Source of the DNA: Syntrophaceae bacterium UBA6087
GTDB taxonomy: Bacteria > Desulfobacterota > Desulfomonilia > UBA1062
DNA: 64,000 bases
Assembly: GCA_002448235.1 (NCBI GenBank)
Contig: DIXF01000013.1
Coordinates: 17,213-81,212, forward strand
Direction of reading: 5' to 3'
Position 1 is the first letter of the stretch; each line of letters opens with the position of its first letter. The position numbers and the translations under genes were made by a program. The notes below the pieces were generated by a model, which was given only the letters and a program-made list of their open reading frames with translations, was not told where the DNA came from and searched no databases. Shown piece after piece: positions 9,371 through 17,264 of the stretch.

Positions 9371-10981
9371 GTGAGCACGAAAAAGATCCTGCTGGAGGAG
9401 GTCATTCCCTGGGAGCGATATCTGCACATCGACCGTTTCTGCAGCTTCAATCAGGGCGTTCAGGCCCTGCCCGTTATCGCTGCATTTCTGGAAGATGAAG
9501 GACTGGCGAGGATAGAGCTCGACAGAGATATCGTTGAAGGCTATGTTTCGGACAGCTCGAACCTGCCCGGGGATGCAGCCGCCCTGGCAAGGCCCAAGTC
9601 TGTAGAGGAGTGCGCCGCCCTTTTCCGGGCATGTTTTTCCGCCCGCATACCGTTTACCGTCTCGGGCGGGCGCTCGAATCTCACGGGAAGCGCCACCCCC
9701 GAAGGGGGGGTGATCGTCTCGCTGGATTACCTGAAGGAGCCGCCGGTCGGTACGGACAGGGACGGGATGATCGTCCGGAGCCCTGCAGGCATCATCCTGG
9801 AAGACATGCGCAACGCCGTGCTTCAGCAGAGCAGGAATACCCTGATCTTCCCCGTTGACCCCACGAGCAGGGCCGATGCAACGGTAGGCGGAGCCGTTGC
9901 CTGCAATGCCTCGGGGTTCACGCCCGGGGAGGAAGGCGCCATGAGGCACTGGACCATCGGCCTGGATGTCCTCCTGCCCAACGGCCTCATGGTGCGCTCC
10001 CAGCGGGGCAGCCATGTGTCTGAAGACGGCTCCTTCCTGCTCTGCCATCGCGGGCTTGAGACCGTGCTCCCCATACCCGGATATGTAAGGCCTGCCATAA
10101 AAAATGCGAGCGGCCCGTTCTCTTCCTCTGACGGGGTAATGGATTTCATCGACCTGATTGTCGGGAGCGAAGGCATCTTCGGCATCGTGACCGGCTGCAG
10201 CTTACACCTGAAGCAGAGGCCCAACGACTATCTCGATATCTTCTTCTCCCTGCCCGGCGAAGATCGTGCGGTCGAATTCCTCTTCTATCTGAAGTCGCTC
10301 TTCTCACGCGATTTGAGCAGCCTGAGCGCACTGGAGTATTTTGGAATAAACTGCAGGAAATATATGGACTATGAGCAGAAGTTTTTCAGAGAAGACCACG
10401 AGGTAGGGATCTACATCCAGGTGCCCCTTTATGAAAAGGTCCTGGAGGAGGCAGCAGAAGCGTGGCTCGATATCCTCACCGGCAGTCCCTGCTCCATCGA
10501 CGGGGAGGCGGTCAGGATGATGGCAACGGACCGTGACCGTGCGCTCTTCCTCGATGCGCGCCACTCTTTGCCTGCAAACTCCATAGAGGTCGTCAAAAGG
10601 CGGGGCACCCATACCATCCTGACCGATACGGTCGTGCCGCCCGAGCATTTTGCCGAGTTCCTGAGCTACACGAATAACCTCATTGCGTCCGAAGGGCTCG
10701 ACTATCTTTCTTTCGGCCATCTGGGGGACTGCCACCTCCACTTCTCCATCATGCCGGAAAAGGATGAGCTGGGCAAAGCGCTGGACGTTTACGACAGGAT
10801 CGTTGAAAAATCCGCGGCCCTCGGCGGGGTGTATTCGGGCGAACACGGAACCGGGAAACGCAAAAAAAAGGACTTTCTGAAATGCTACGGTTCCCCGGCG
10901 GCGGACCAGGTCAGAGACACCAAGCGGGTGCTCGACCCCCTCTTCCTCCTGAACAGGGGAGACGTGGTCGATCCCCTTTAG
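9371..10981 (+). CDS. FAD-linked dehydrogenase, GlcD/D-lactate dehydrogenase type
   Basis: A protein of 536 residues from a GTG with GAGG nine bases upstream. The PCMH-type FAD domain shows ARPKSVEECAALFRAC, PFTVSGGRSNLTGSATPEGG, FPVDPTSRADATVGGAVACN and VGSEGIFGIVTG. The C-terminal substrate domain ends with FGHLGDCHLHFSI and GVYSGEHGTGKRKKKDFL. This is the glycolate oxidase GlcD / D-2-hydroxyacid dehydrogenase family, oxidising a 2-hydroxyacid to a 2-oxoacid. No iron-sulfur partner (GlcF-like) is adjacent, so its electron acceptor may be encoded elsewhere. It is divergent from the CoA-transferase across about 236 bp. Confidence 0.88.
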   Translation: MSTKKILLEEVIPWERYLHIDRFCSFNQGVQALPVIAAFLEDEGLARIELDRDIVEGYVSDSSNLPGDAAALARPKSVEECAALFRACFSARIPFTVSGGRSNLTGSATPEGGVIVSLDYLKEPPVGTDRDGMIVRSPAGIILEDMRNAVLQQSRNTLIFPVDPTSRADATVGGAVACNASGFTPGEEGAMRHWTIGLDVLLPNGLMVRSQRGSHVSEDGSFLLCHRGLETVLPIPGYVRPAIKNASGPFSSSDGVMDFIDLIVGSEGIFGIVTGCSLHLKQRPNDYLDIFFSLPGEDRAVEFLFYLKSLFSRDLSSLSALEYFGINCRKYMDYEQKFFREDHEVGIYIQVPLYEKVLEEAAEAWLDILTGSPCSIDGEAVRMMATDRDRALFLDARHSLPANSIEVVKRRGTHTILTDTVVPPEHFAEFLSYTNNLIASEGLDYLSFGHLGDCHLHFSIMPEKDELGKALDVYDRIVEKSAALGGVYSGEHGTGKRKKKDFLKCYGSPAADQVRDTKRVLDPLFLLNRGDVVDPL

Positions 10982-11050
10982 CGCGGCCCCTGTTTTCCCG
11001 GAGCGGGCCGGATCTGCTGCAGGAACACCTTCAGCAGGTCTGCCCCTTAT

Positions 11051-11875
11051 TTAGAGGATCACGGCCGAAAGGTATCCCACGACCGAGGCATTGTCGCCGG
11101 TGACGTGTCCCGAGTGGGCATAATTGAGCACCCTCGCTTCTGTCCGGCCGAGGCTTTTTGCATAGCTGAGCGCGGTCATGATCGGCCCTCCGCCGCAGGC
11201 CTCGCTCTCGGATTCTCTCAGATCGTCTTCCAAGGCTTGTATGGCGAACTGCTCGATGTTTCGTGCGACGCGGGCATCCATTTTCTCTGCGGTTTTGGCC
11301 TGATGGAAGTGGGAGAGATCGGAGCTTGCCACGATGAGGACGTCTTCGGGGTTGTCTATGGAGGCTGTCAACGCGCTGCTCAGCTCACTGCACAGCTCAA
11401 GGTCCTGCTGGCCCATGATCAGCGGGCAAAGCCTGAAGGAAGGAAGAACGGTCTGAAGGAACGGCAGCTGGATCTCGAGAGCGTGTTCGGAATCGTGGGG
11501 CCGGGTGTTCTCCGTAAAGATGACCGAGGCATCCAGGAGTTTGCTGCACAAGGCTTCGTCCACCTCGATATCTCCCAGCGGCGTGGCAAAGGACCCTTTC
11601 GCCCATACGGAAACGTACGGGAAGTAGGTCCGGTGCGAAGGGCTGATAACCACCACCGTGCCGTACGTGCGCCCGGCTATGGCCTTGTATGCATAGGCAG
11701 CCACCCGGCCGGAGTACGTATAGCCTGCATGGGGGCTGATGATTGCGGCCGGTTTACGGGGGATATCCCCGATGGAAGCCTCCTGGAGAAAGCCGTTGAT
11801 CTCGCTCCGTAAAACGTCAGGATCGTCGGGATACCAGCTCCCGGCAATGACGGGTCTTCGTACGGGGTCTTTCAT
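11051..11875 (-). CDS. amrB: AmmeMemoRadiSam system protein B (MEMO1 family)
   Basis: A protein of 274 residues; the ATG at 11875 follows GGAGGTGCGATC. The MEMO fold is clear: PVIAGSWYP, AIISPHAGYTYSG, VVVISPSHRTYF, PHDSEHALEIQLPFL, VIASSDLSH-like VASSDLSHFH and ACGGGPIMTAL. The histidines, the acidic DSEHALEIQ segment and the cysteine in ACGGGP line the class III extradiol-dioxygenase-like pocket. In many bacteria and archaea it is clustered with an AMMECR1 protein and a radical-SAM enzyme. Neither neighbour is here. The biochemical function is not established for the family. Confidence 0.92.
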   Translation of the reverse strand: MKDPVRRPVIAGSWYPDDPDVLRSEINGFLQEASIGDIPRKPAAIISPHAGYTYSGRVAAYAYKAIAGRTYGTVVVISPSHRTYFPYVSVWAKGSFATPLGDIEVDEALCSKLLDASVIFTENTRPHDSEHALEIQLPFLQTVLPSFRLCPLIMGQQDLELCSELSSALTASIDNPEDVLIVASSDLSHFHQAKTAEKMDARVARNIEQFAIQALEDDLRESESEACGGGPIMTALSYAKSLGRTEARVLNYAHSGHVTGDNASVVGYLSAVIL

Positions 11876-12015
11876 GATCGCACCTCCACAGTATGCCTAT
11901 AAGGAAAACTCTCTTTGCCGGACTATGAATTTTCCTGGTCAATAACAAACAGGGTTTCCCCGAAAATGCACTAGTGGAATCCCCGTAAAAAAATTACCGC
12001 TTTTACTGTTTTAGA

Positions 12016-13047
12016 TTAGGGGAATAGGGGGAGATAGTCAAGACCCTGGGATTCGGGCAAGCCGAACATGATGTTCATGTTCTGTACAGCCTGGCCCGAT
12101 GCGCCCTTGGTGAGATTGTCGATCACGCTTACGATGACGGCCTTTTTCGTGCGGTCGTTCTTTGCAAGGCCGATGAGGCAGTTGTTCGTTCCCCGGACAT
12201 CCTTTGTCGAGGGGAAATCCGCTTTGAGAACATGAACGAACCGCGAATCGTGATAGTATGAGGCGATGCAGTCTTTCAGCGTGGATTCGTCCGCTTCCGT
12301 AGCTGCATAAATCGTGGAGAGCATGCCGCGGGTGATGGGAATGAGGTGCGGCGTGAAATCGACGGCCACGGGCTTTCCTGCGACAACGCCCAGCTCCTGC
12401 TCGATCTCGGGTATGTGGCGGTGAGCTCTGCCCACCTTGTAGGCGGAGAACGATTCACCGGTTTCGCAGATGTGGCTCTTCAGGCTCAACCCCCTGCCGG
12501 CGCCCGATATGCCGCTCTTGCTGTCGGCAATGATCCCGTCGGCGTCTATGAGCCCGGCCTTCAGCAGCGGTATCAGGGGAAGCAAAATGCTTGTGGGGTA
12601 GCACCCGGGATTGGCGACGAGCCGGGCCTTGCTGATTTCTTCGCGATATACCTCACACAGGCCGTATACGGCTTTGTTAAGCGTGCCGGGAGAGGTGTGC
12701 TCGCCGTACCAGGCAGTGTAGGTATCGAGGTCGCGGATGCGGTAATCGGCGCTCAGGTCGACGACCTTGATCGAGTTCTCTATCCGGGAGATGAAATCCA
12801 TGCTCGTGCCGTGGGGCAGGCAGCTGAAAACGACATCGCACCGGCTATGGATGGCTTCCACGTCGAAGTCTTCCAGCACGATATCGAAAGTGCCCTGGAA
12901 AAAGGGCATTACATCGGCGATTTTTTTGCCGTTATACTGTCGTGAGGAACAATAGGCGATCCTGGAGCCCTCGTGATTGTGCAGGATTCTTATGAGTTCT
13001 GCACCGGTATATCCTGTGGCGCCCAGGATCCCTATGGATAGAGACAA
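12016..13047 (-). CDS. argC: N-acetyl-gamma-glutamyl-phosphate reductase
   Basis: A protein of 343 residues for the third step of arginine synthesis: NADPH-dependent reduction of N-acetylglutamyl-5-phosphate to the semialdehyde. The N-terminal dinucleotide motif GILGATGYTGAELIRIL and the active-site cysteine in VANPGCYPTSILLPL are present, as are the histidine regions RAHRHIPEIEQ and FTPHLIPITRGM. The start is a TTG six bases after the rpsI stop; the AAGAGG that ends rpsI can serve as its ribosome site, which suggests translational coupling. It is the third gene of the rplM-rpsI-argC run, an order also known in Geobacter-like genomes. Confidence 0.95.
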   Translation of the reverse strand: MSLSIGILGATGYTGAELIRILHNHEGSRIAYCSSRQYNGKKIADVMPFFQGTFDIVLEDFDVEAIHSRCDVVFSCLPHGTSMDFISRIENSIKVVDLSADYRIRDLDTYTAWYGEHTSPGTLNKAVYGLCEVYREEISKARLVANPGCYPTSILLPLIPLLKAGLIDADGIIADSKSGISGAGRGLSLKSHICETGESFSAYKVGRAHRHIPEIEQELGVVAGKPVAVDFTPHLIPITRGMLSTIYAATEADESTLKDCIASYYHDSRFVHVLKADFPSTKDVRGTNNCLIGLAKNDRTKKAVIVSVIDNLTKGASGQAVQNMNIMFGLPESQGLDYLPLFP

Positions 13048-13053
13048 GGAGAA

Positions 13054-13446
13054 CTACCTCTTACTGAACTGAGGTCTCTTTCGCGCTTTGTGAAGCCCGA
13101 ATTTTTTCCGTTCGACCATCCTGGGATCCCTGGTGAGAAACCCTGCAGACTTGAGCCGCGGCCGGTACTTCTCTGTATCGAACTCGGAGAGGGCCCGTGA
13201 TATGCCGTGGCGGATAGCTCCTGCCTGGCCGGCTATACCGCCGCCGCTCACCGTGGTGAAGACATCGAAGTGCCCTTTCGTATCCGTTACATCAAACGGC
13301 GATACCGCGGACATCGTCAACGTTTCCCTGCCGAAATACTCTTTGAGGCCTCTTCCGTTTACCGTGAACTGTCCTGTGCCGGGAGATATCCATACCCGTG
13401 CCGTCGAATTCTTCCTTCTACCGGTAGCATAAGTCCGTTCTGCCAT
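13054..13446 (-). CDS. rpsI: 30S ribosomal protein S9
   Basis: A protein of 130 residues, normal S9 length. It begins AERTYATGRRKNSTARVWI and has GGGIAGQAGAIRHGISRAL. It ends in the basic tail RKKFGLHKARKRPQFSKR, whose terminal SKR reaches the P-site tRNA in the small subunit. It lies 18 bp downstream of rplM, the near-universal bacterial pairing, and directly upstream of argC. The start ATG at 13446 has a purine-rich AAGGGAAG upstream. Confidence 0.98.
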   Translation of the reverse strand: MAERTYATGRRKNSTARVWISPGTGQFTVNGRGLKEYFGRETLTMSAVSPFDVTDTKGHFDVFTTVSGGGIAGQAGAIRHGISRALSEFDTEKYRPRLKSAGFLTRDPRMVERKKFGLHKARKRPQFSKR

Positions 13447-13464
13447 AATGTATATTCTTCCCTT

Positions 13465-13893
13465 TTACAAATTTATCGCCTGCGGCTGCTGGGCTTCATG
13501 AGGATGGGCTTCGCCTTTATATACCTTGAGCTTCTTCAGCATGCTGTTTCCCAGGCTGTTCTTGGGAAGCATGCCTTTGACCGCGTGCCTGATGATCTCC
13601 TCGGGCCTTGTTTCCATGACCTGACGGATCGTGCGCTCTCTGAGCCCGCCCTTGTAACCGCTGTGGTTGTAATACATTTTCTGCTGCATTTTGTTTCCGG
13701 TGAGCTTGATCTTCTCGGCGTTGATAATCACGACAAAATCTCCCACATCAATATGAGGCGTATAGGTGGGCTTTGTCTTGCCCCTCAAGATGGATGCAAC
13801 ATCGGCGGCAAGCCTGCCCAGGACTTTGTCCGCGGCATCGACGAGCACCCAGTTTCTCTCGACCTCGTCCTTCTTTGCGATGAACGTACTCAT
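13465..13893 (-). CDS. rplM: 50S ribosomal protein L13
   Basis: A protein of 142 residues, full length for L13. Typical segments: RNWVLVDAADKVLGRLAA, VASILRGKTKPTYTPHIDVGDFVVIINAEKI, KMYYNHSGYKGGL and AVKGMLPKNSLGNSMLKKLKVYKG. It is an early-assembling large-subunit protein. The ATG at 13893 has a strong AAGGAG site, and the gene heads the rplM-rpsI-argC unit. Confidence 0.98.
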   Translation of the reverse strand: MSTFIAKKDEVERNWVLVDAADKVLGRLAADVASILRGKTKPTYTPHIDVGDFVVIINAEKIKLTGNKMQQKMYYNHSGYKGGLRERTIRQVMETRPEEIIRHAVKGMLPKNSLGNSMLKKLKVYKGEAHPHEAQQPQAINL

Positions 13894-14116
13894 TCTTAAT
13901 TCTCCTTACCTGCTAAATAGGGTTCGGATATAGCCGACATTATGCATGGATGTCAAGCATTGATCGAAAATTCATAGGCATTCTCGTAAGGATAAGCAAC
14001 TCATCCGGAAAATTATCGTCCAGCCGGCCTTTTGGTGAGGCTCATCGGTTAAGTGATCGGGAAATGGTACGATACAAGATAATAGGATCGATATTGCTTA
14101 AGCGGGTGGATATCAT

Positions 14117-14497
14117 ATGAAAAAAGTGTTGATAGTCGACGACGACCCGGGTGTTCACAGCATCATCAATGCGATCATCCAGAAGAGATTGCAGCAGTGT
14201 ACCTTTTTATCCGCGTATAACGGCACGGACGGCATCAGAAAAGCGGTTGAAGAAAAGCCCGATGCAATCCTGCTGGATGTCAGCATGCCGGGCATCGACG
14301 GCTTTGAAACATGCAGGCGTCTCAAATCCGATGAGCTCACCCGTGATATCCCGGTCCTCATCTTTACCGGCATGGCAACGGATTCCGAGGGGCTCAGTTC
14401 GGCAACCGACTGCGGTGCCGATGGAGTTCTGGCAAAACCGATACGCAAGGACTCGCTCATCGAAAAGCTCACCTCACTGCTCGAGGGCAGGAAATAA
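14117..14497 (+). CDS. Stand-alone response regulator receiver (CheY-like)
   Basis: A protein of 126 residues consisting only of a receiver domain. The acidic pair after VLIVDDDPG (D8-D10), the phospho-acceptor aspartate in AILLDVSMPGIDGFE (about D54), the switch threonine in VLIFTGMA and the lysine in VLAKPIRKD (about K105) are all present, so it should be phosphorylatable. No kinase is adjacent. It probably acts as a phosphate relay or protein-interaction switch rather than a DNA binder. It lies between the ribosomal operon (opposite strand) and a nucleotidyltransferase gene. Confidence 0.9.
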   Translation: MKKVLIVDDDPGVHSIINAIIQKRLQQCTFLSAYNGTDGIRKAVEEKPDAILLDVSMPGIDGFETCRRLKSDELTRDIPVLIFTGMATDSEGLSSATDCGADGVLAKPIRKDSLIEKLTSLLEGRK

Positions 14498-14638
14498 ACG
14501 TCTCATCCTTTTAATAAAGCTTTCCCATTTGATTTACTTCTGCCACTATACTATCTGTAAAGATATGCTGGGATTGATTCAAAGAAAGTATTAGCAATCA
14601 TCTTGACAGATGAAAAACTTTTTTGTTCATAGGGGATT

Positions 14639-15571
14639 ATGGGAGTCGATGTTGTTGTTGCCGCAGGTGACGGGAAAGCCGCACGGAAGGTATTCAAAAA
14701 GAACAAGGCACTGCTGGATGTTGCCGGAAAGCCGATCATCAGGCATATCACGGAGGTGCTGCTCAAGTGCGACGAGATCGACAATATCGTCGTGGTAGGC
14801 CCCAGAGATGCCTTTCAAGAGGTCATCGGCGATCTCGATGTAATGATAGTCCAGCAGAAAAGGAGCCTTGCCGAGAACTGCTGGGAAGGGTTCCTCAACA
14901 CGATAGACGAATACCGCCGGACAGGGACGCTCACTCCTGAAATCATCGAGGCGCACCGCAATAAGCATGTCCTTTTCGTTTCCGGTGATATTCCGCTGGT
15001 CTCGGTGAAAGAAATCCGCGAGTTCGTTTCCCAGTGTGACATGGAAAAGTACGATTATGTCGCAGGGGCAACCTCGGAAGATATTCTGAAGCTGTTCGGC
15101 CCGAGGAAAGGCAGACCCGGTATCAAGATGGCCACGTTCCACTTGCGGGGCGGCAACATGCGGCAGAACAATCTTCATATGGCACGGCCGTTCGTCTTGC
15201 TGGACAGCATCGATCTGGTGCTCAAGGCTTATGAGTACCGTTATCAGCGGGACCCTTTCTATATCATCCGGTCCCTTGCCGAAATAATCAGACTCGGAAG
15301 GGGAAATATTTTTCAGACCCTGTGGATATACCTTACGCTCCAGATTTCCGCAGGACTCACTGCCATGGGGTTCGGACGGGCCGCCCGTATTATCTGCTTC
15401 CCGGTCACCCAGGCCCGGATCGAAAAGCTTATCTCCCGGATTCTCAACGCTCGGTTCAAGATCGCGAGGACAAGCGTGGGAGGTGCCGCGCTCGATGTGG
15501 ACAACGAGAAGGACTACATCATCCTCTCGGTTATGTACCGCGACTGGATGAACCAGATCAACGAAGGATGA
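14639..15571 (+). CDS. Nucleotidyltransferase family protein (NTP_transferase/MobA-like)
   Basis: A protein of 310 residues from the ATG at 14639, with only a weak GGGG upstream. It has a Rossmann-like NTP-transferase N-terminus: VVVAAGDGKAARKVFKKNKALLDVAGKPII, where the lysine-rich part binds the NTP phosphates, followed by VLFVSGDIPLVS, whose aspartate is the expected metal ligand. The C-terminal ~130 residues (IFQTLWIYLTLQISAGL...) contain a hydrophobic, possibly membrane-associated helix and end in a VGGAALDVDNEKDY segment like those of MobA/CofC-type enzymes. The product is unknown. It is convergent with the DUF2804 gene, with abutting stops. Confidence 0.75.
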   Translation: MGVDVVVAAGDGKAARKVFKKNKALLDVAGKPIIRHITEVLLKCDEIDNIVVVGPRDAFQEVIGDLDVMIVQQKRSLAENCWEGFLNTIDEYRRTGTLTPEIIEAHRNKHVLFVSGDIPLVSVKEIREFVSQCDMEKYDYVAGATSEDILKLFGPRKGRPGIKMATFHLRGGNMRQNNLHMARPFVLLDSIDLVLKAYEYRYQRDPFYIIRSLAEIIRLGRGNIFQTLWIYLTLQISAGLTAMGFGRAARIICFPVTQARIEKLISRILNARFKIARTSVGGAALDVDNEKDYIILSVMYRDWMNQINEG

Positions 15572-16564
15572 TCACCATCTCGCAAAGTGGTCCTCTGCGA
15601 AGCCGGGACACAGGTCGATGCGAATGGTTTCTCCTTCATCCGTCTTCAACGTCCCTTCAAAGACGCCGAACAGCTGGGTGAACCTGGTGGCTATGAGCAG
15701 GGCATTGATCTTTTCCTCGCGTTTTGCCTCGGGACGGAAAATCAGGTCGATCTTTTTATCGCAGGAACGGATGTGCCACGGAGAAGAGAGATTATCCCGG
15801 TCGAATCCAAAGTCGACCATGTCCACCTTGGTCATGATCCCGTTGATCCAGAATGCGTTTTCCGTATAGCTCGTCTCGTTCACCCCGCAGGAGAGGTTCA
15901 GGCCGAGGCTCCTCCCGTCATCGAGGCTGAAGGCGGTTGAGGCCCAGTTCCAGCAGGTGTTCCTCCGCATGAAGCCGCATGTCCAGTCCGAGAGCGCCCA
16001 GTAGGCAGGCGACGAGAGGTCGTGCTGGACGGATCTGTGCGTCATGCTCCCCTTTATGCGCATAGGGCTTGTCTTCTGGGTGTACACCCATCCCCGGTAA
16101 CCCGCCCTGGTACATATCCTTAAAGGGCTGGTCGAGTTGTGGTCGAACTCGACCTCGAGCGAAAGATCTTTACCGAGGGCTTTCAGGGAATCTTTTTTTA
16201 TGTCTATGGCCAGGTTTCCACCCTTGAAAACGCTCCTCGGCTTTTCCGGAAACGGATCGATGGATGTGGATGAGAAGGGCGGGGCAAGTTTTTTCGTTTC
16301 CGTAATCTCCCCGGTCTCCCTGTCATAGAGATAGAAAAAACCGTTCGAGGTGTATTTGAGGTCCACCACCCCGATCCCTGCAAGTATCTCCGGGCCGATG
16401 ATCCCGATGAAGTGGAACTGATTCGCCAGAAACCTTCTGAATACGGAGGGGATGCGCATGCCCAGAGGGGTTTCCAGAGGATAATCCTCATAGTTGACCC
16501 TGCCCACAGGCTCGCTGTACGTTCCCCACTTCACGAGGCCTCTACCGTTGACGAGTGTATCCAT
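15572..16564 (-). CDS. DUF2804 family protein
   Basis: A protein of 330 residues; the ATG at 16564 follows GGGGAGGTTGCC, so the longer frame to 16585 is not used. It is all-beta in character and tryptophan-rich, with segments such as GPEILAGIGVVDLKYTSNGF, RICTRAGYRGWVYTQK, WALSDWTCGFMRRNTCWNWA and SYTENAFWINGIMTKV that match the DUF2804 family. That family is related by fold to lipocalin-like hydroxyneurosporene-synthase-type proteins. No signal peptide is seen. Function is unknown; it stands alone. Confidence 0.8.
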   Translation of the reverse strand: MDTLVNGRGLVKWGTYSEPVGRVNYEDYPLETPLGMRIPSVFRRFLANQFHFIGIIGPEILAGIGVVDLKYTSNGFFYLYDRETGEITETKKLAPPFSSTSIDPFPEKPRSVFKGGNLAIDIKKDSLKALGKDLSLEVEFDHNSTSPLRICTRAGYRGWVYTQKTSPMRIKGSMTHRSVQHDLSSPAYWALSDWTCGFMRRNTCWNWASTAFSLDDGRSLGLNLSCGVNETSYTENAFWINGIMTKVDMVDFGFDRDNLSSPWHIRSCDKKIDLIFRPEAKREEKINALLIATRFTQLFGVFEGTLKTDEGETIRIDLCPGFAEDHFARW

Positions 16565-16740
16565 GGCAACCTCCCCATAATTCATAATGGCAAGTAATGT
16601 ATCTTACTGTTCTCTTATCATACATGTATAAGATTAGGTAGGAAGGAATCGAGATAATTTTCAGGCTTTGTACATATAATATTTCCTTTCTTCTTGCATG
16701 AGAGGATGTTTGCTGGGTGGTGTTCAGTTCGGAGGTAAAG

Positions 16741-16927
16741 GGGGAGGCAGGGGGCCTGCGGGGCCGCGTTGGCGTTTTTTGATAATGCATCCGGCGGTAA
16801 AGCGGAAAAGGCTGACCCGTAAACTCGCTCCGCTCAGACAGTACGGGTCAAAGATGCCTTTTTCGCTTCACCGTAGATGCATTATCAAAAAACGCCAACG
16901 CGGCCCCTTAAGGCCCCCTGCCTCCCC
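16741..16927. repeat. 187-bp near-perfect palindrome with a smaller hairpin at its centre
   Basis: The two ~72-bp arms (16741-16812 and 16856-16927) are inverted copies that differ at only a handful of positions. They begin GGGGAGGCAGGGGGCC and share GGGGCCGCGTTGGCG and TTTTTTGATAATGCATC. Between them lies a second inverted pair, TGACCCGTA (16813-16821) and TACGGGTCA (16842-16850), around a 20-nt loop containing CTCGCTCCGCTCAGAC. It holds no plausible gene. The form suits a fold-back element or MITE-like dispersed repeat. No second copy was seen in this window. Confidence 0.9.
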
Positions 16928-17264
16928 TTAAGCACATCCGTTGCCAGCTCCTTCGTTTTCTTTTTCCGGTAGGTGCTCGAAATCACGGTAATGAGATGCA
17001 ACCCTTCAATCCAGGTACTAGAATACCGGACTTAAGACCAGCACCCTTACGGGCCTGTTCGCTTCGCCGTCCAATGCCCAGACGTGTCGCCTCCATGCCA
17101 CTCTTATGCGTCACCCCGAACCGCTTCGAAGAATTACATCCACAACTCTGCAAAGTATCACTCCCATATCTATCCAGCTTTAATCAAACATCTTGTGATC
17201 AGACAGATCTGACTACGAAGGGGCTTGGGAGGTATTGATTTTAAGGAAATAAAAAGATCAGATG
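16928..17264. other. Gene-free stretch beside the palindrome with a possible decayed coding remnant
   Basis: No convincing gene. On the minus strand a short open stretch (about 17040 down to 16930) encodes TWIEGLHLITVISSTYR followed by KKKTKELATDVLK. It has gene-like codon use, has a stop upstream, and runs into the palindrome. This could be the end of a gene disrupted by the repeat, but no family was recognised. The rest is low-complexity intergenic DNA. Confidence 0.3.

Noticed and set aside
14603..14631. Perfect TTGACA (14603-14608) upstream of the nucleotidyltransferase gene
   Set aside because: At 17 bp the -10 is TTCATA, a very poor match, so I do not call a promoter.
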